Source: Hyphomicrobiales bacterium (GTDB lineage Bacteria > Pseudomonadota > Alphaproteobacteria > Rhizobiales > Aestuariivirgaceae). Taken from it: a DNA stretch of 64,000 nt. The notes below the pieces were generated by a model. That model did no database searches and was not told where the DNA came from. It saw only the letters and a list, made by a program, of their open reading frames with translations. Shown piece after piece: positions 24,284 through 34,067 of this stretch. Made by a program: the position numbers and the translations under genes. Location of the stretch: the NCBI GenBank assembly GCA_025359265.1, contig JANYHB010000002.1, forward strand, positions 62,001 to 126,000, read 5' to 3'. Position 1 is the first letter of the stretch. Every line of letters begins with the position of its first letter.

Positions 24284-26863
24284 ATGAAATTGGCTGTTGA
24301 ACGCTATAACCACCGCGAAACCGAACCCAAATGGCAGGCCCATTGGGCTGCGGCAAAAAGTTTCGAAGTCAAAGAAGACGTTTCGAAGCCGAAATATTAC
24401 GTCCTTGAAATGTTTCCTTATCCGTCGGGCCGCATTCACATGGGCCATGTGCGCAATTACACCATGGGGGATGTGATTGCCCGTTTCCGCCGCGCTTGCG
24501 GTTACAACGTACTTCACCCCATGGGTTGGGATGCTTTCGGCATGCCCGCTGAAAATGCCGCTATCGAACGCGGCGTGCACCCAAAAAACTGGACCTACGA
24601 AAACATCGCAACCATGAAAACCCAGCTGAGAAGCATGGGCCTGTCACTGGATTGGTCACGCGAATTCGCCACCTGTGATCCTGACTATTATCGGCATGAG
24701 CAGGCCATGTTTGTGGATTTCATGGCAGCGGGGCTGGTTGATCGGCGCGTCGCCCAAGTGAACTGGGACCCGGTGGATCAAACTGTTCTGGCCAATGAGC
24801 AAGTGATTGACGGCAAGGGCTGGCGCTCCGGCGCGCCCGTTGAAAAGCGCGAATTGGCGCAGTGGTTCTTGAAAATCACCGACTATGCACAAGAGTTGCT
24901 TTCGGCTTTGGACACGTTGAAAGATTGGCCTGAAAAAGTCCGTCTGATGCAGAAAAACTGGATCGGACGTTCAGAGGGCTTGCGTTTCACTTTTGACCTG
25001 GTTGACGCGGCTGGAAAACCGGTTGCAGGTGGCCTCACGGTTTATACGACGCGACACGATACTTTGTTTGGCGCCAGTTTTTGCGCCGTCTCGGTGGATC
25101 ATCCACTCTGTAAGAATTTGGCTGACACCGACAAGGGCTTTGAAAATTTCCGCAAAGAAGTGGCCGCTCTCGGCACGTCTGAGGAAAATATCGAACGCGC
25201 TGAGAAGAAGGGTTATCCGCTGGGCCTCTATGCGCTGCATCCCTTCGACAAGACGCTCAAGATTCCAGTCTATGCCGCCAATTTTGTGTTGATGGGTTAC
25301 GGTGAGGGTGCGATTTTTGGCTGTCCGGCCCATGATCAAAGGGACTGGGATTTCGCAACCAAGTATCATCTTCCGATCTTACCCGTCGTTGGCCCAAAAG
25401 ATGGTGCAACGGTTGATGTTTCCAAGGGCCCCTTTCTTGAGAAAGATGGCGATGAGGCAGTACTCATCAATTCAGATTTTATCAACGGGTTGACTGTTGA
25501 AGCCGCCAAACTGGCAATGGCCAAGCGCATGGAAGCCATGGGTGTGGCCAAGCGTGTGGTGAATTTCCGCTTGCGGGATTGGGGAGTGTCGCGGCAGCGC
25601 TATTGGGGGTGCCCCATTCCTGTGGTTCATTGCAAGACCTGCGGCATTGTTGCGGTGCCGAAATCACAGTTACCGGTGACGTTGCCGGATGATGCTACCT
25701 TTGACAAACCAGGCAATCCGCTTTGGCACCATCCCACGTGGCGCCATACGCATTGCCCGCATTGCAACCAGCCCGCCGAGCGCGAAACCGACACCTTTGA
25801 CACCTTCATTGATTCAAGCTGGTATTATGCCCGCTTCACCAGCCCGCATGATGCCAATCCGGTCAATGCTGCAGCGGGCAAATATTGGCTGCCAGTTGAT
25901 CAATATATCGGCGGTGTTGAACACGCGATCTTGCATCTGCTCTATTCGCGCTTTTACGCCCGCGCCATGGAAAAGATCGGCCAGGCCAATGTGGCAGAAC
26001 CGTTTGCTTCGCTTTTTACGCAGGGCATGGTGATCCATGAGACCTACCGAACTGAAACGGGTGAGTGGATCCTGCCAATTGAGGCAATCCAACAGGCAGG
26101 AGCTTGGGTTCACGCGAAATCGGGTGAGCCGCTTATTCTCGGTGGCATAGAGAAAATGTCAAAGTCCAAAAAAAATGTCGTGGATCCTGACACCATCATT
26201 GCGAATTATGGTGCAGATACGGCCCGCTGGTTCATGCTTTCTGATACCCCACCGGAGCGCGATGTTGAGTGGACGGAATCGGGGGCGGAAGCAGCGTGGC
26301 GCTTCACGCAAAGAATCTGGCGCTTGGTGAATGACATCGCGGAACTTCCGCTTGTAGCACCTGACATGGGCGCTGCTGGTCTGGATCTTCGTCGCACTTG
26401 CCACCGCTCTGTTGCAGCAGTCACTGATGATTTGGCGAACTTGCGGTTCAATGTTGCCATTAGCAATATCTATAAGGTTGCCAATGCAATTGCTGCGTCT
26501 TTGGCGGCAGTCGAAAAGCCGGCAGGTGCTTTGCGTGAAGCTGGAGAGTTGTTGACGCTTCTTTTCGCTCCCATGATGCCACATCTGGCTGAGGAATGCT
26601 GGCGCGTGCTCGGCCACAGGATTCCGGTGGTTGATACACCTTGGCCGAAGTTCGATCCCACGCTTATAATCCAGGACACCGTGACCATCGCCGTGCAAGT
26701 CAACGGCAAGCGCCGCGATGAAATGACGGTGGCAAAGGGGCTTGATAAGTCTATTTTGGAAGTGCAAGTTTTGAGACTTGAAAACGTGGTGCGTGCCATG
26801 GAAGGCAAGTCAGCTAAAAAGATCATCATCGTGCCAGACAGGATTGTGAATATCGTATGTTGA
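24284..26863 (+). CDS. leuS: Leucyl-tRNA synthetase
   Basis: Class I aminoacyl-tRNA synthetase of 859 residues that attaches leucine to tRNA-Leu and edits wrong amino acids. The HIGH motif is His-Met-Gly-His at about 51-54 and the KMSKS motif Lys-Met-Ser-Lys-Ser is at about 624-628. The CP1 editing domain lies at about 225-415 with Thr-Thr-Arg-His-Asp-Thr and the conserved Asp in Ala-His-Asp-Gln-Arg-Asp. A zinc-ribbon-like Cys-Pro-His-Cys segment lies in the ZN1 region. The stop overlaps lptE by seven bases. Confidence 0.98.
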   Translation: MKLAVERYNHRETEPKWQAHWAAAKSFEVKEDVSKPKYYVLEMFPYPSGRIHMGHVRNYTMGDVIARFRRACGYNVLHPMGWDAFGMPAENAAIERGVHPKNWTYENIATMKTQLRSMGLSLDWSREFATCDPDYYRHEQAMFVDFMAAGLVDRRVAQVNWDPVDQTVLANEQVIDGKGWRSGAPVEKRELAQWFLKITDYAQELLSALDTLKDWPEKVRLMQKNWIGRSEGLRFTFDLVDAAGKPVAGGLTVYTTRHDTLFGASFCAVSVDHPLCKNLADTDKGFENFRKEVAALGTSEENIERAEKKGYPLGLYALHPFDKTLKIPVYAANFVLMGYGEGAIFGCPAHDQRDWDFATKYHLPILPVVGPKDGATVDVSKGPFLEKDGDEAVLINSDFINGLTVEAAKLAMAKRMEAMGVAKRVVNFRLRDWGVSRQRYWGCPIPVVHCKTCGIVAVPKSQLPVTLPDDATFDKPGNPLWHHPTWRHTHCPHCNQPAERETDTFDTFIDSSWYYARFTSPHDANPVNAAAGKYWLPVDQYIGGVEHAILHLLYSRFYARAMEKIGQANVAEPFASLFTQGMVIHETYRTETGEWILPIEAIQQAGAWVHAKSGEPLILGGIEKMSKSKKNVVDPDTIIANYGADTARWFMLSDTPPERDVEWTESGAEAAWRFTQRIWRLVNDIAELPLVAPDMGAAGLDLRRTCHRSVAAVTDDLANLRFNVAISNIYKVANAIAASLAAVEKPAGALREAGELLTLLFAPMMPHLAEECWRVLGHRIPVVDTPWPKFDPTLIIQDTVTIAVQVNGKRRDEMTVAKGLDKSILEVQVLRLENVVRAMEGKSAKKIIIVPDRIVNIVC

Positions 26864-27351
26864 AGGCAACTGTTGCTTTGTTGTTATGCCTGTCGCTTGC
26901 CGCATGCGGCGCCTATCGCCCGCTCTATGGCAGCGGGCCGGATGGCACAGGCGTGGCGGCAAGCTTGTCGTCTATGTCCGTGCAGCAGCAGCACACGCGC
27001 TCAGGGCAACTCCTGCGCAACGAACTTCTTGATGGAACTCATGGAGACGGCCCGCAACGCTTTAATTTGAAGTTGGATTTGATCGAGCGGATAATTTATG
27101 TGGCCAGCCTTTCGTCGTCTTCAGCCACGCGGCGGCGCTTCAATTTGTCAGCGCATTTTGAATTGTTTGATACTGCATCGAGTAAGGCACTGAGCGCTGG
27201 TGACAGTTTTTCCAATGTTGAATTTGACACTGTGAATGTGCCCGTGTCTGATTTGCAGGCTGTGGACGCTGCGCGATCACGGGCCGCCAAAGAGCTTGGG
27301 CAAGACATTCGCCTTCGCTTGGCAACCTTTCTTGCAACGCAAAAGCCCTGA
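26857..27351 (+). CDS. lptE: LPS-assembly lipoprotein LptE
   Basis: Outer-membrane lipoprotein of 164 residues that plugs the LptD barrel for lipopolysaccharide insertion. The signal ends in Leu-Ala-Ala-Cys with the lipidated cysteine at 17, followed by Gly-Ala-Tyr-Arg-Pro-Leu-Tyr-Gly, the usual start of mature alphaproteobacterial LptE. The gene overlaps the leuS end and is followed two bases later by holA; leuS-lptE-holA is a conserved order in Proteobacteria, which supports the call although the sequence itself is weakly conserved. Confidence 0.87.
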   Translation: MLKATVALLLCLSLAACGAYRPLYGSGPDGTGVAASLSSMSVQQQHTRSGQLLRNELLDGTHGDGPQRFNLKLDLIERIIYVASLSSSSATRRRFNLSAHFELFDTASSKALSAGDSFSNVEFDTVNVPVSDLQAVDAARSRAAKELGQDIRLRLATFLATQKP

Positions 27352-27353
27352 TT

Positions 27354-28355
27354 GTGACTATTCTGCGCGAGGAGGATTTGGCGGATTTTTTAGCGCGACG
27401 CGCCCAAGCAACGAACGGTCTGCTCGTCCATGGCGCGGATGAAGCTGCGCTTGGTCTTCTGGGTCGTCAGGTAATAAAGCAGCTCGGTGTTGAGGCACAG
27501 CGTATTGATGTTGCCAGCTGCAAGTCTGCTCCTGGCCAATTCCTTGATCGGTTTTTATCTCTGTCAATGTTCGGTGATCGCGAAACTCTGCTTGTCGATG
27601 ATGCAGACGAGGCGTGTCTGAAATTTTTGGAGCCGGCATTTCAGCATTCCGCTTTGGCAAATTTTGTGGTGATCCTGGGTTCGGCCCTTGGGAAAACCTC
27701 AAAGTTGAGAATGGCTGCAGAAGCAAGTGCGTTGTTCGGCTGCTTGGCTGTTTATGAGGAAGACGAAGCACGGCTCCATGCTCGAATTCGAAAGTTGCTT
27801 GCGGCGCATGGCCTCAGCTGGGGAACCGATGCGGAGGATCAATTTTATTCGGCCGTTGGTGAAGATCGTGCGCTCGTGACAGGAGAAGCAGAAAAGCTTG
27901 CGCTATTCGTTCATGGTCAAATGGAAATTTCCGTAGAAGATGTTTCTGCAATTTGCGGCAACACGCTAAAATTTGATGCGGATGCCTTAACCGATGCAAT
28001 TCTCGGCGGCGATCTGGAAAAAACCGATCACATCAGCGCCGACATGGGCCAAGAGTTGCGTGGTTTTTTTCCCTTGTTCAATCTGCATATTGCGAAATTG
28101 CAGGGCCTTGCCCTCGACATGGAGCGCGGCGCGAACGCGGATATGGCCGTGCGCAATGCCAAGCCGCCTATTTTCTTCAAACGCAAGCCCGCCTTCATTG
28201 ATCAATTGAAGCAGCTTTCTTTGCAAAAGCTCATTGATATTCAAATCGCGATCCAGGAATCGACTCTGCTGGCACGAAAGAATGCTGATCTTGCTGATTC
28301 CATTAACAACCGAAGCCTTTTGGCCATCGCCAGACAGTGCCGCGCGCGGGCTTAA
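27354..28355 (+). CDS. holA: DNA polymerase III delta subunit
   Basis: Clamp-loader subunit of 333 residues that opens the beta clamp. The N-terminus shows the AAA-like start Leu-Leu-Val-His-Gly-Ala-Asp-Glu, and the middle domain has Ala-Leu-Val-Thr-Gly-Glu-Ala-Glu-Lys-Leu, typical of HolA (the delta subunit has no intact P-loop). The start is a GTG two bases after the lptE stop, so translation is coupled. The last gene of the leuS-lptE-holA unit, it converges with parB. Confidence 0.92.
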   Translation: MTILREEDLADFLARRAQATNGLLVHGADEAALGLLGRQVIKQLGVEAQRIDVASCKSAPGQFLDRFLSLSMFGDRETLLVDDADEACLKFLEPAFQHSALANFVVILGSALGKTSKLRMAAEASALFGCLAVYEEDEARLHARIRKLLAAHGLSWGTDAEDQFYSAVGEDRALVTGEAEKLALFVHGQMEISVEDVSAICGNTLKFDADALTDAILGGDLEKTDHISADMGQELRGFFPLFNLHIAKLQGLALDMERGANADMAVRNAKPPIFFKRKPAFIDQLKQLSLQKLIDIQIAIQESTLLARKNADLADSINNRSLLAIARQCRARA

Positions 28356-28358
28356 CTG

Positions 28359-29225
28359 CTAGCCAACCTGCCCTCCGAGTTTTTTGATCACACCATCCAG
28401 CTGGTCTAGGGTTTTGTAGGTAATGATAATCTGCCCACCCGTTTTATCTTTATGCTTAATCGAAACGGAAAGACCCACCGCTTCACTCATTTGTTTTTCC
28501 AGGGCGCGGGTATCGGCATCTTTATGTTGAGCGATCTTTGATTTTGGTGACGCATTTTTAGCGCGCGCCAGTTCTTCGGTTTGTCTCACCGTAAGACTAA
28601 GTTTGATAATTTTGTCGGCAAGTTCTTCGGGTGAGTCCGTTGCGATTAAAGCGCGGGCATGGCCCGCCGTTAAGCGGCCTGTTTCAATTTGTATCTGGGT
28701 TGCCGGAGGAAGATTGAGAAGCCGCATGGTGTTGGCAATATGGCTGCGGCTCTTGCCAATGACGTCTGCAAGTTGCTGCTGGGTGTGCCCATACTGATCA
28801 ACAAGTTGTCGATAGGCCTTGGCTTCTTCCAACGCGTTGAGATCGGCACGCTGGACATTTTCGATCAGCGCAATCTCCAAGGTTTCCTTGTCGTCCAGTT
28901 CACGAATAAGAACGGGAAGCTCATGCAGGCCTGCCCTTTGGCTGGCCCGCCATCGGCGTTCACCTGCCACAATTTCAAAAGTACCGTCGGCCCTTGGGCG
29001 AACCACGAGGGGTTGCAACAAGCCTTTTTCTTTAAGCGATGCAGCCAGACTATTCAGATCATCCTCGTTAAAGTGCTTGCGCGGATTGTTGGGGTTGGCC
29101 TGTAGAAGTTCGATTGGCACATGGCGCAAAGAGCGAATATCTTGCACGACAGCCTCTTCAGTTGTGTCATCACCAATTAACGCAGCGAGACCACGTCCAA
29201 GCCTACGCTTTTGTACCTGTGTCAT
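28359..29225 (-). CDS. parB: Chromosome partitioning protein ParB
   Basis: A CTPase clamp of 288 residues that loads at parS and spreads over nearby DNA. It begins with Arg-Arg-Leu-Gly-Arg-Gly-Leu-Ala-Ala-Leu, a ParA-contact tail. The CTP-binding box contains Gly-Glu-Arg-Arg-Trp-Arg-Ala and the partner motif Glu-Asn-Val-Gln-Arg. The helix-turn-helix has Gly-Lys-Ser-Arg-Ser-His-Ile-Ala-Asn-Thr-Met-Arg-Leu-Leu. Three parS-like sites lie 1.4-3.5 kb upstream. It is co-directional with parA, 39 bp downstream of it. Confidence 0.97.
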   Translation of the reverse strand: MTQVQKRRLGRGLAALIGDDTTEEAVVQDIRSLRHVPIELLQANPNNPRKHFNEDDLNSLAASLKEKGLLQPLVVRPRADGTFEIVAGERRWRASQRAGLHELPVLIRELDDKETLEIALIENVQRADLNALEEAKAYRQLVDQYGHTQQQLADVIGKSRSHIANTMRLLNLPPATQIQIETGRLTAGHARALIATDSPEELADKIIKLSLTVRQTEELARAKNASPKSKIAQHKDADTRALEKQMSEAVGLSVSIKHKDKTGGQIIITYKTLDQLDGVIKKLGGQVG

Positions 29226-29264
29226 GAATATAAACCTTTTATTTTTGTTTCGGTCATGAATCGA

Positions 29265-30080
29265 TTATGCTGCACGCAGATCACGCTCCCGCCGGATAAC
29301 TTCCGAAGCCAGCCGGATATAAGCCTGCGAACCAACGCAGGCGTGGTCATAGAGCAGAACCGGCTTGCCATACGAGGGCGCTTCTGAAACCCGCACATTA
29401 CGCGGAATCACGGTGTCATAAACCTTGTCGCCCAAAACCTCGCGCACATCCTGCGCCACCTGGTCGGAAAGGCTGTTGCGCTTGTCAAACATGGTCAGCA
29501 CCACACCTTGGATTACCAGTTTCGGATTCAGGGTCGTGCGCACGCGCTCAACGGTTTTCAACAACTGGCTCAAGCCCTCCAGCGCGAAAAATTCACATTG
29601 CAACGGAACCAGAATGGCATCGGCGGCGGTAAGGGAATTGATTGTAAGCAGATTGAGCGAAGGTGGACAATCAACCAGAATATAACTGTAATTTCGGCCC
29701 GGCATGGCCAACATCAATTTGATGGCATCATGCAGTCGGTGGGTTTTTCGTGGCAGATCTGAAAGCTCAAGTTCGGCACCTAAAAGATCAATCGTGGCTG
29801 GCGCACAGTGCAGGCGCGGTATGGCCGACTCAACGATCACTTGGTCAAGGTCTGCCTCACCGATCAACACGTGGTAGGACGATCTTTGATTGGCCCGCCT
29901 GGCTACACCAAGGCCTGTTGAAGCATTGCCCTGAGGATCAATATCAATCACCAAAACATTCTCACCCACGGCAGCTAAAGCGGTTCCAAGATTGATGGCT
30001 GTCGTCGTCTTGCCAACGCCACCCTTTTGATTGGCAACGGCGAGGATGCGCGGCTTTTGGCCAACATTATTCGTCAACAT
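29265..30080 (-). CDS. parA: Chromosome partitioning ATPase ParA
   Basis: A Walker-type ATPase of 271 residues that moves ParB-parS complexes apart. The deviant P-loop is Asn-Gln-Lys-Gly-Gly-Val-Gly-Lys-Thr-Thr-Thr, followed by Ile-Asp-Ile-Asp-Pro-Gln-Gly-Asn-Ala and Ile-Leu-Val-Asp-Cys-Pro-Pro-Ser. It has no N-terminal DNA-binding domain, so it is the chromosomal (Soj) type. Its start overlaps the end of rsmG by 14 bases, and parB follows, all in one leftward unit leading away from the origin. Confidence 0.97.
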   Translation of the reverse strand: MLTNNVGQKPRILAVANQKGGVGKTTTAINLGTALAAVGENVLVIDIDPQGNASTGLGVARRANQRSSYHVLIGEADLDQVIVESAIPRLHCAPATIDLLGAELELSDLPRKTHRLHDAIKLMLAMPGRNYSYILVDCPPSLNLLTINSLTAADAILVPLQCEFFALEGLSQLLKTVERVRTTLNPKLVIQGVVLTMFDKRNSLSDQVAQDVREVLGDKVYDTVIPRNVRVSEAPSYGKPVLLYDHACVGSQAYIRLASEVIRRERDLRAA

Positions 30081-30696
30081 GGGCGATTTCCTTCACTTCT
30101 AGGATCACAGCTTGCGAATCAGTGAGGCTGGAATGTTTCTGTGCCGTAATAATCCAAGATTTAGCAGCCGCAGTCAATTCTGCATCAATATCTTGTCCCT
30201 TGTGGAAAAGCCCGGCTGCCCCGTTGGAGAAGAATGGTTCGGCATAACCAAGAAGCTCGCTGAGCGGCGCCAAGGCCCGCGCCGTTAAAAGCTGAACTTT
30301 CGGCAGGTTTTTTGGAGCAACGCGCGGTATCAAACGCTCTGTATGCACAAACCCCTTCACGCCCATTTGCCGTAAGGCTTCGGCCAAAAAGGCAGATTTC
30401 TTGGCATTGGACTCGAACATGTGAACTGGCGCTGGCTGAATGGCCGCCAAAACCAGAGCGGGAAAACCTCCGCCTGATCCAAGATCAGCGATAGCGGAGG
30501 TGTTTTTGTGAATCAACGGCAGCAACTGCGCCGCGTCTAAAATATGCCGCGCCCAGATATCGGGAACCGTTGAGGGAGCAATAAGATTGATTTTTCTTTG
30601 CCAAGCCTGAGTGACTGATACCAAAACCTCCAAACGCCCGAGGGATTCACGTGAAACACCCAGTTTTTGCCAGGTTTCTGAGCTGATTTCAGACAC
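30067..30696 (-). CDS. rsmG: 16S rRNA m7G527 methyltransferase
   Basis: SAM-dependent methyltransferase of 209 residues that modifies G527 of 16S rRNA (GidB). The SAM-binding motif reads Ile-Ala-Asp-Leu-Gly-Ser-Gly-Gly-Gly-Phe-Pro-Ala-Leu-Val-Leu-Ala, and the family segment Asn-Leu-Ile-Ala-Pro-Ser-Thr lies before it. The codons for Val-Ser-Arg-Glu-Ser near the N-terminus contain a parS-like sequence (30643-30658). It follows mnmG after three bases, the classic gidA-gidB arrangement near the origin. Confidence 0.95.
   Translation of the reverse strand: MSEISSETWQKLGVSRESLGRLEVLVSVTQAWQRKINLIAPSTVPDIWARHILDAAQLLPLIHKNTSAIADLGSGGGFPALVLAAIQPAPVHMFESNAKKSAFLAEALRQMGVKGFVHTERLIPRVAPKNLPKVQLLTARALAPLSELLGYAEPFFSNGAAGLFHKGQDIDAELTAAAKSWIITAQKHSSLTDSQAVILEVKEIAHVDE
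30643..30658 (+). promoter_or_regulatory. parS-like site in rsmG
   Basis: GGATTCACGTGAAACA matches the parS consensus TGTTTCACGTGAAACA at 14 of 16 positions. The right half-site is perfect. It lies within the first codons of rsmG, about 1.4 kb from the parB start. Confidence 0.6.
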
Positions 30697-30699
30697 GGT

Positions 30700-32559
30700 T
30701 TAAGCCACCTTGGGCTTGGATTTTTTCAAATAACCCAAGAGAACCGCCAAACCAGCTGGCGTCATCCCCTCGATGCGCTGCGCCTGCGCAATGGTGCGGG
30801 GCAAAGCCTTGGCAAGCTTTTGGCGCAATTCCATGGAAAGGCTAGGTAGAGAGAAATAGTCGATGGTGGCGGGGAGGGCTGCGGCCTCATCTTTGCGTAA
30901 GGCCACAATCTCCGCCGCTTGGCGGTGCATGTATCCAGCGTAGAGAGCGTCGGCTTCCAGCGCTTCCTTGGCAAACTCTGGCAGGTTTGCCAACGCCGGC
31001 CATATCTCTTGAACGCGAGCCAGGCCCACATCGGGCATGGCGATCAGTTCCATGGCATTGCGGCTGCGACCGTCTTGATTAACCTTCAGTCCCAGTTTTG
31101 CCAAAGCCGCGGACGTGAGTGATGATTCACGTGCAACATTCCGCGCTTGCGTGATGGTTTCCATCTTGGCGGCAAAAGCCTTCGCCCGTGCTGATCCAAC
31201 GATCCCCAGTGCGATGCCTTTTGGCGTTAAACGCTGGTCAGCGTTGTCTGCTCGCAAAGAAAGGCGATATTCCGCCCGGGAAGTAAACATCCGGTAAGGC
31301 TCCGAAACGCCGCGCAAGACGAGATCATCCACCATGACGCCAAGGTATCCATCCGCTCGCCCAAAAGTGGCCGACGTGCCACCCCCTGCGGCCCGCGCTG
31401 CATTGAGGCCGGCCACGAGCCCTTGGGCTGCTGCTTCTTCATAACCTGTGGTGCCGTTAATCTGGCCGGCCAAGTAGAGCCTCGGCAGCTTTTTAACTTG
31501 CAAATCATGGCCTAGCTCTCGCGGGTCTACATAGTCATACTCGATTGCATAACCGGGCCTGATGATGCGAGCCGCTTCCAAACCCGGCATCGAATGGATG
31601 AAAGCGGCTTGAATATCTTCAGGTAATGAGGTCGAAATTCCATTCGGGTAAACCGTATCGTCATCCAGACCTTCGGGTTCCAGAAAGACCAGATGGCTCG
31701 ATTTATCACTGAATCGGTGGATTTTATCTTCGATCGACGGGCAATAGCGTGGGCCGGTACCAGAAATTTGGCCAGAATAGAGCGGCGATCGTCCGATGTT
31801 ATCAGCGATGATCTGATGGGTGGCAGCAGTGGTAGCAGTCACAAAACAAGAGATTTGTGGCGTCGTGATCCTTTGTGTCAGAAACGAAAAGGGCGTAGGC
31901 GGATCATCGCCTTTCTGTTCTTCTAAAATAGCCCAGTTGATTGTACGGCCATCCAGCCGCGCCGGCGTTCCAGTTTTTAAACGTCCCAAAGTCAGTCCGG
32001 CGCTGATGAGCTGATCTGAGAGCCCCAGAGCAGGGGCTTCACCAACCCGACCAGCCGGGATCTTTTGTTCGCCAATGTGAATCAATCCATTGAGGAAGGT
32101 ACCTGTGGTCAGAACCACTGCCTTGGCGTGTAACTCCTGGCCATCCGCCAGAGTCAGCCCTTTGACAAACCCATTTTCAATTTTGAGTGCGACCACAGCG
32201 CCCTCAATAAGGGAAAGATTGGCTTGCTCTGCCAGCGCCTGCTGCATTGCTCGGCGATAAAGTTTGCGGTCTGCCTGTGCACGCGGGCCTCTGACAGCGG
32301 GACCCTTGGAACGATTGAGCAGGCGGAATTGAATACCGGCTTTATCAGCAATGCAACCCATCACGCCACCAAGAGCATCAATCTCGCGCACCAAATGGCC
32401 TTTGCCCAAACCCCCAATGGCCGGATTGCAAGACATCTCACCGATGGTCGCTTGTTTATGTGTAACCAAAGCCGTGGCCGCCCCACAACGCGCCGCAGCA
32501 GCAGCAGCCTCACAGCCTGCATGCCCGCCACCCACAACAATCACATCAAACTTCTGCAT
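30700..32559 (-). CDS. mnmG: tRNA uridine-5-carboxymethylaminomethyl modification enzyme
   Basis: FAD enzyme of 619 residues (GidA) that, with MnmE, adds the cmnm5 group to U34 of certain tRNAs. The FAD-binding motif is [10 protein letters not shown] (about 9-18), followed by [14 protein letters not shown], a GidA signature. The second signature [16 protein letters not shown] is also present. It lies between its partner mnmE and rsmG, all leftward. Confidence 0.98.
   Translation of the reverse strand: MQKFDVIVVGGGHAGCEAAAAAARCGAATALVTHKQATIGEMSCNPAIGGLGKGHLVREIDALGGVMGCIADKAGIQFRLLNRSKGPAVRGPRAQADRKLYRRAMQQALAEQANLSLIEGAVVALKIENGFVKGLTLADGQELHAKAVVLTTGTFLNGLIHIGEQKIPAGRVGEAPALGLSDQLISAGLTLGRLKTGTPARLDGRTINWAILEEQKGDDPPTPFSFLTQRITTPQISCFVTATTAATHQIIADNIGRSPLYSGQISGTGPRYCPSIEDKIHRFSDKSSHLVFLEPEGLDDDTVYPNGISTSLPEDIQAAFIHSMPGLEAARIIRPGYAIEYDYVDPRELGHDLQVKKLPRLYLAGQINGTTGYEEAAAQGLVAGLNAARAAGGGTSATFGRADGYLGVMVDDLVLRGVSEPYRMFTSRAEYRLSLRADNADQRLTPKGIALGIVGSARAKAFAAKMETITQARNVARESSLTSAALAKLGLKVNQDGRSRNAMELIAMPDVGLARVQEIWPALANLPEFAKEALEADALYAGYMHRQAAEIVALRKDEAAALPATIDYFSLPSLSMELRQKLAKALPRTIAQAQRIEGMTPAGLAVLLGYLKKSKPKVA
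31123..31138 (+). promoter_or_regulatory. parS-like site in mnmG
   Basis: TGATTCACGTGCAACA matches the parS consensus at 14 of 16 positions, with symmetric mismatches at positions 3 and 12. It overlaps the codons for Asn-Val-Ala-Arg-Glu-Ser in mnmG. Confidence 0.5.
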
Positions 32560-32688
32560 AAGGTCTGCGCCTCTAGCGCAAACGACTGCAATTTGAAAGG
32601 GTATGTGGTTCTGTGCCTTCGGCGGGAGAGGAAGAAGTTAAGCGATGGTAAAAATAATCAGCCTACGGAGCAATGGAATCACCAAGAA

Positions 32689-32704
32689 AGTTTCACGTGA
32701 AACA
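32689..32704 (+). promoter_or_regulatory. parS site between mnmG and mnmE
   Basis: AGTTTCACGTGAAACA matches the parS consensus at 15 of 16 positions, and the inner 14 bp are a perfect palindrome. It directly abuts the mnmE stop codon (complement of 32705-32707) and is intergenic. This is the best of the three sites and the probable main ParB loading point, about 4.3 kb from the origin. Confidence 0.9.
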
Positions 32705-34027
32705 CTATTTTCCAATACAGAACTCGCCAAAGATCTTGCCCAGCAATTCTTCCACTTCAACATGCCCCGTGATTTCACCAAGATAACGTGCGGCCCTACG
32801 CAAATCTTCACAAACCAATTCCGATTCCCGGTGCGGCCGCAACAAACATTCGTTAAGGAGCCGAATCGAATTTTGGATGGCCGTAACATGGCGTCGCCGC
32901 ACCACAACCGCGTCTTCTATGCCAACCATGCGATGCTGAACCAAAACCTTTAGTCGATCACGCAGTTCAGCAAGCCCCACACCCGTCCGAGTGGATAGGG
33001 CAAAATCAGAATCGTTCTGTGTCCGAATCAAATCAAGATCAGATTTATTCCAAACCACCACGTCCGGTTTTCGTGGCGGCCCTACCGTTTGCGCCACGTC
33101 TGGCGATTGGACCCACACCAGTATGTCCGCATATTGCACGGCCGCTTGCGCGCGCGTCATGCCCTCACGTTCAATCTCATCGCGGGTCTTGTCTCGCAAA
33201 CCCGCGGTATCCGAAACACTCAGCGGCAAGCCTTCAAACATCACTTGGGCTTCAATAACATCTCGCGTTGTTCCCGCCAGCGGCGACACGATGGCAGCAT
33301 CACGCCCGACCAGGGCATTCATCAATGATGATTTGCCAACATTGGGAGCACCAGCAATCACCAACTGCAAGCCGCTTCGCACGGCTGCATAATTTTCAGA
33401 TCGCGCCAGTGCCGCGTTGAGCTGCGCAACCAAATCCAAAATGATCGGTTTGGCGCTGGCACATGCCTTTTCTGAGACATCATCTTCATCTGAGAAATCA
33501 ATTGCCGCTTCATGCAAGGCTAAAGCCGCCAACACAGAATTTCTCCAGTTTTCATAGACCGCGCTCGCTTCACCCAGAAACTGCCGCATGGCCAGCCGTC
33601 GTTGCGCTTCTCCTTGCGCGGCCAGCAAATCACTGAGACCCTCAACTTCCACCAGATCAAGTTTGCCATTGGCAAAAGCGCGCTTGGAAAATTCACCTGG
33701 CGCGGCCATGCGCAAACCTTCGCGCCCGGATAATTCCTCCAGCAACAAGCTGATAACCGCTGGGGCACCATGAATATGAAACTCGACGATGTCCTCGCCC
33801 GTGGCTGAATGTGGCGCAGGGAAATAAAGGACCAGTGCCTCGTCGATGATTTGGCCTTGCCCCGTTCTGATTTTGCGAACCACCGCAGAACGCGGCTGTG
33901 GCGCATCTCCTGCAAAAGCCTTAAGCGTGCCCAAGGCCCGGGGGCCCGAAATGCGCACCACCGCAATTCCCGCTTTCCCGATGCCAGAACTCAGTGCAAA
34001 AACCGTATCCGGGAACACATTGGTCAT
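32705..34027 (-). CDS. mnmE: tRNA modification GTPase MnmE
   Basis: GTPase of 440 residues (TrmE) that works with MnmG on tRNA wobble uridines. The N-terminal formyl-THF-binding domain begins Thr-Val-Phe-Ala-Leu-Ser-Ser-Gly. The G domain has Gly-Ala-Pro-Asn-Val-Gly-Lys-Ser-Ser (G1), Asp-Thr-Ala-Gly-Leu (G3) and Asn-Lys-Ser-Asp (G4). The protein ends Phe-Cys-Ile-Gly-Lys, the invariant C-terminus with the catalytic cysteine. I chose the ATG on the complement of 34025-34027; a longer frame would run into rho. Confidence 0.97.
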   Translation of the reverse strand: MTNVFPDTVFALSSGIGKAGIAVVRISGPRALGTLKAFAGDAPQPRSAVVRKIRTGQGQIIDEALVLYFPAPHSATGEDIVEFHIHGAPAVISLLLEELSGREGLRMAAPGEFSKRAFANGKLDLVEVEGLSDLLAAQGEAQRRLAMRQFLGEASAVYENWRNSVLAALALHEAAIDFSDEDDVSEKACASAKPIILDLVAQLNAALARSENYAAVRSGLQLVIAGAPNVGKSSLMNALVGRDAAIVSPLAGTTRDVIEAQVMFEGLPLSVSDTAGLRDKTRDEIEREGMTRAQAAVQYADILVWVQSPDVAQTVGPPRKPDVVVWNKSDLDLIRTQNDSDFALSTRTGVGLAELRDRLKVLVQHRMVGIEDAVVVRRRHVTAIQNSIRLLNECLLRPHRESELVCEDLRRAARYLGEITGHVEVEELLGKIFGEFCIGK

Positions 34028-34067
34028 CGTTTCGGAAACGAATCGATAACCAATGCGCCGATCACGA

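Noticed and set aside
32640..32707. A palindrome near mnmE that could be read as a terminator
   Set aside because: The palindrome GTTTCACGTGAAAC has no T-run and matches parS at 15 of 16 positions, so it is listed as a ParB site.
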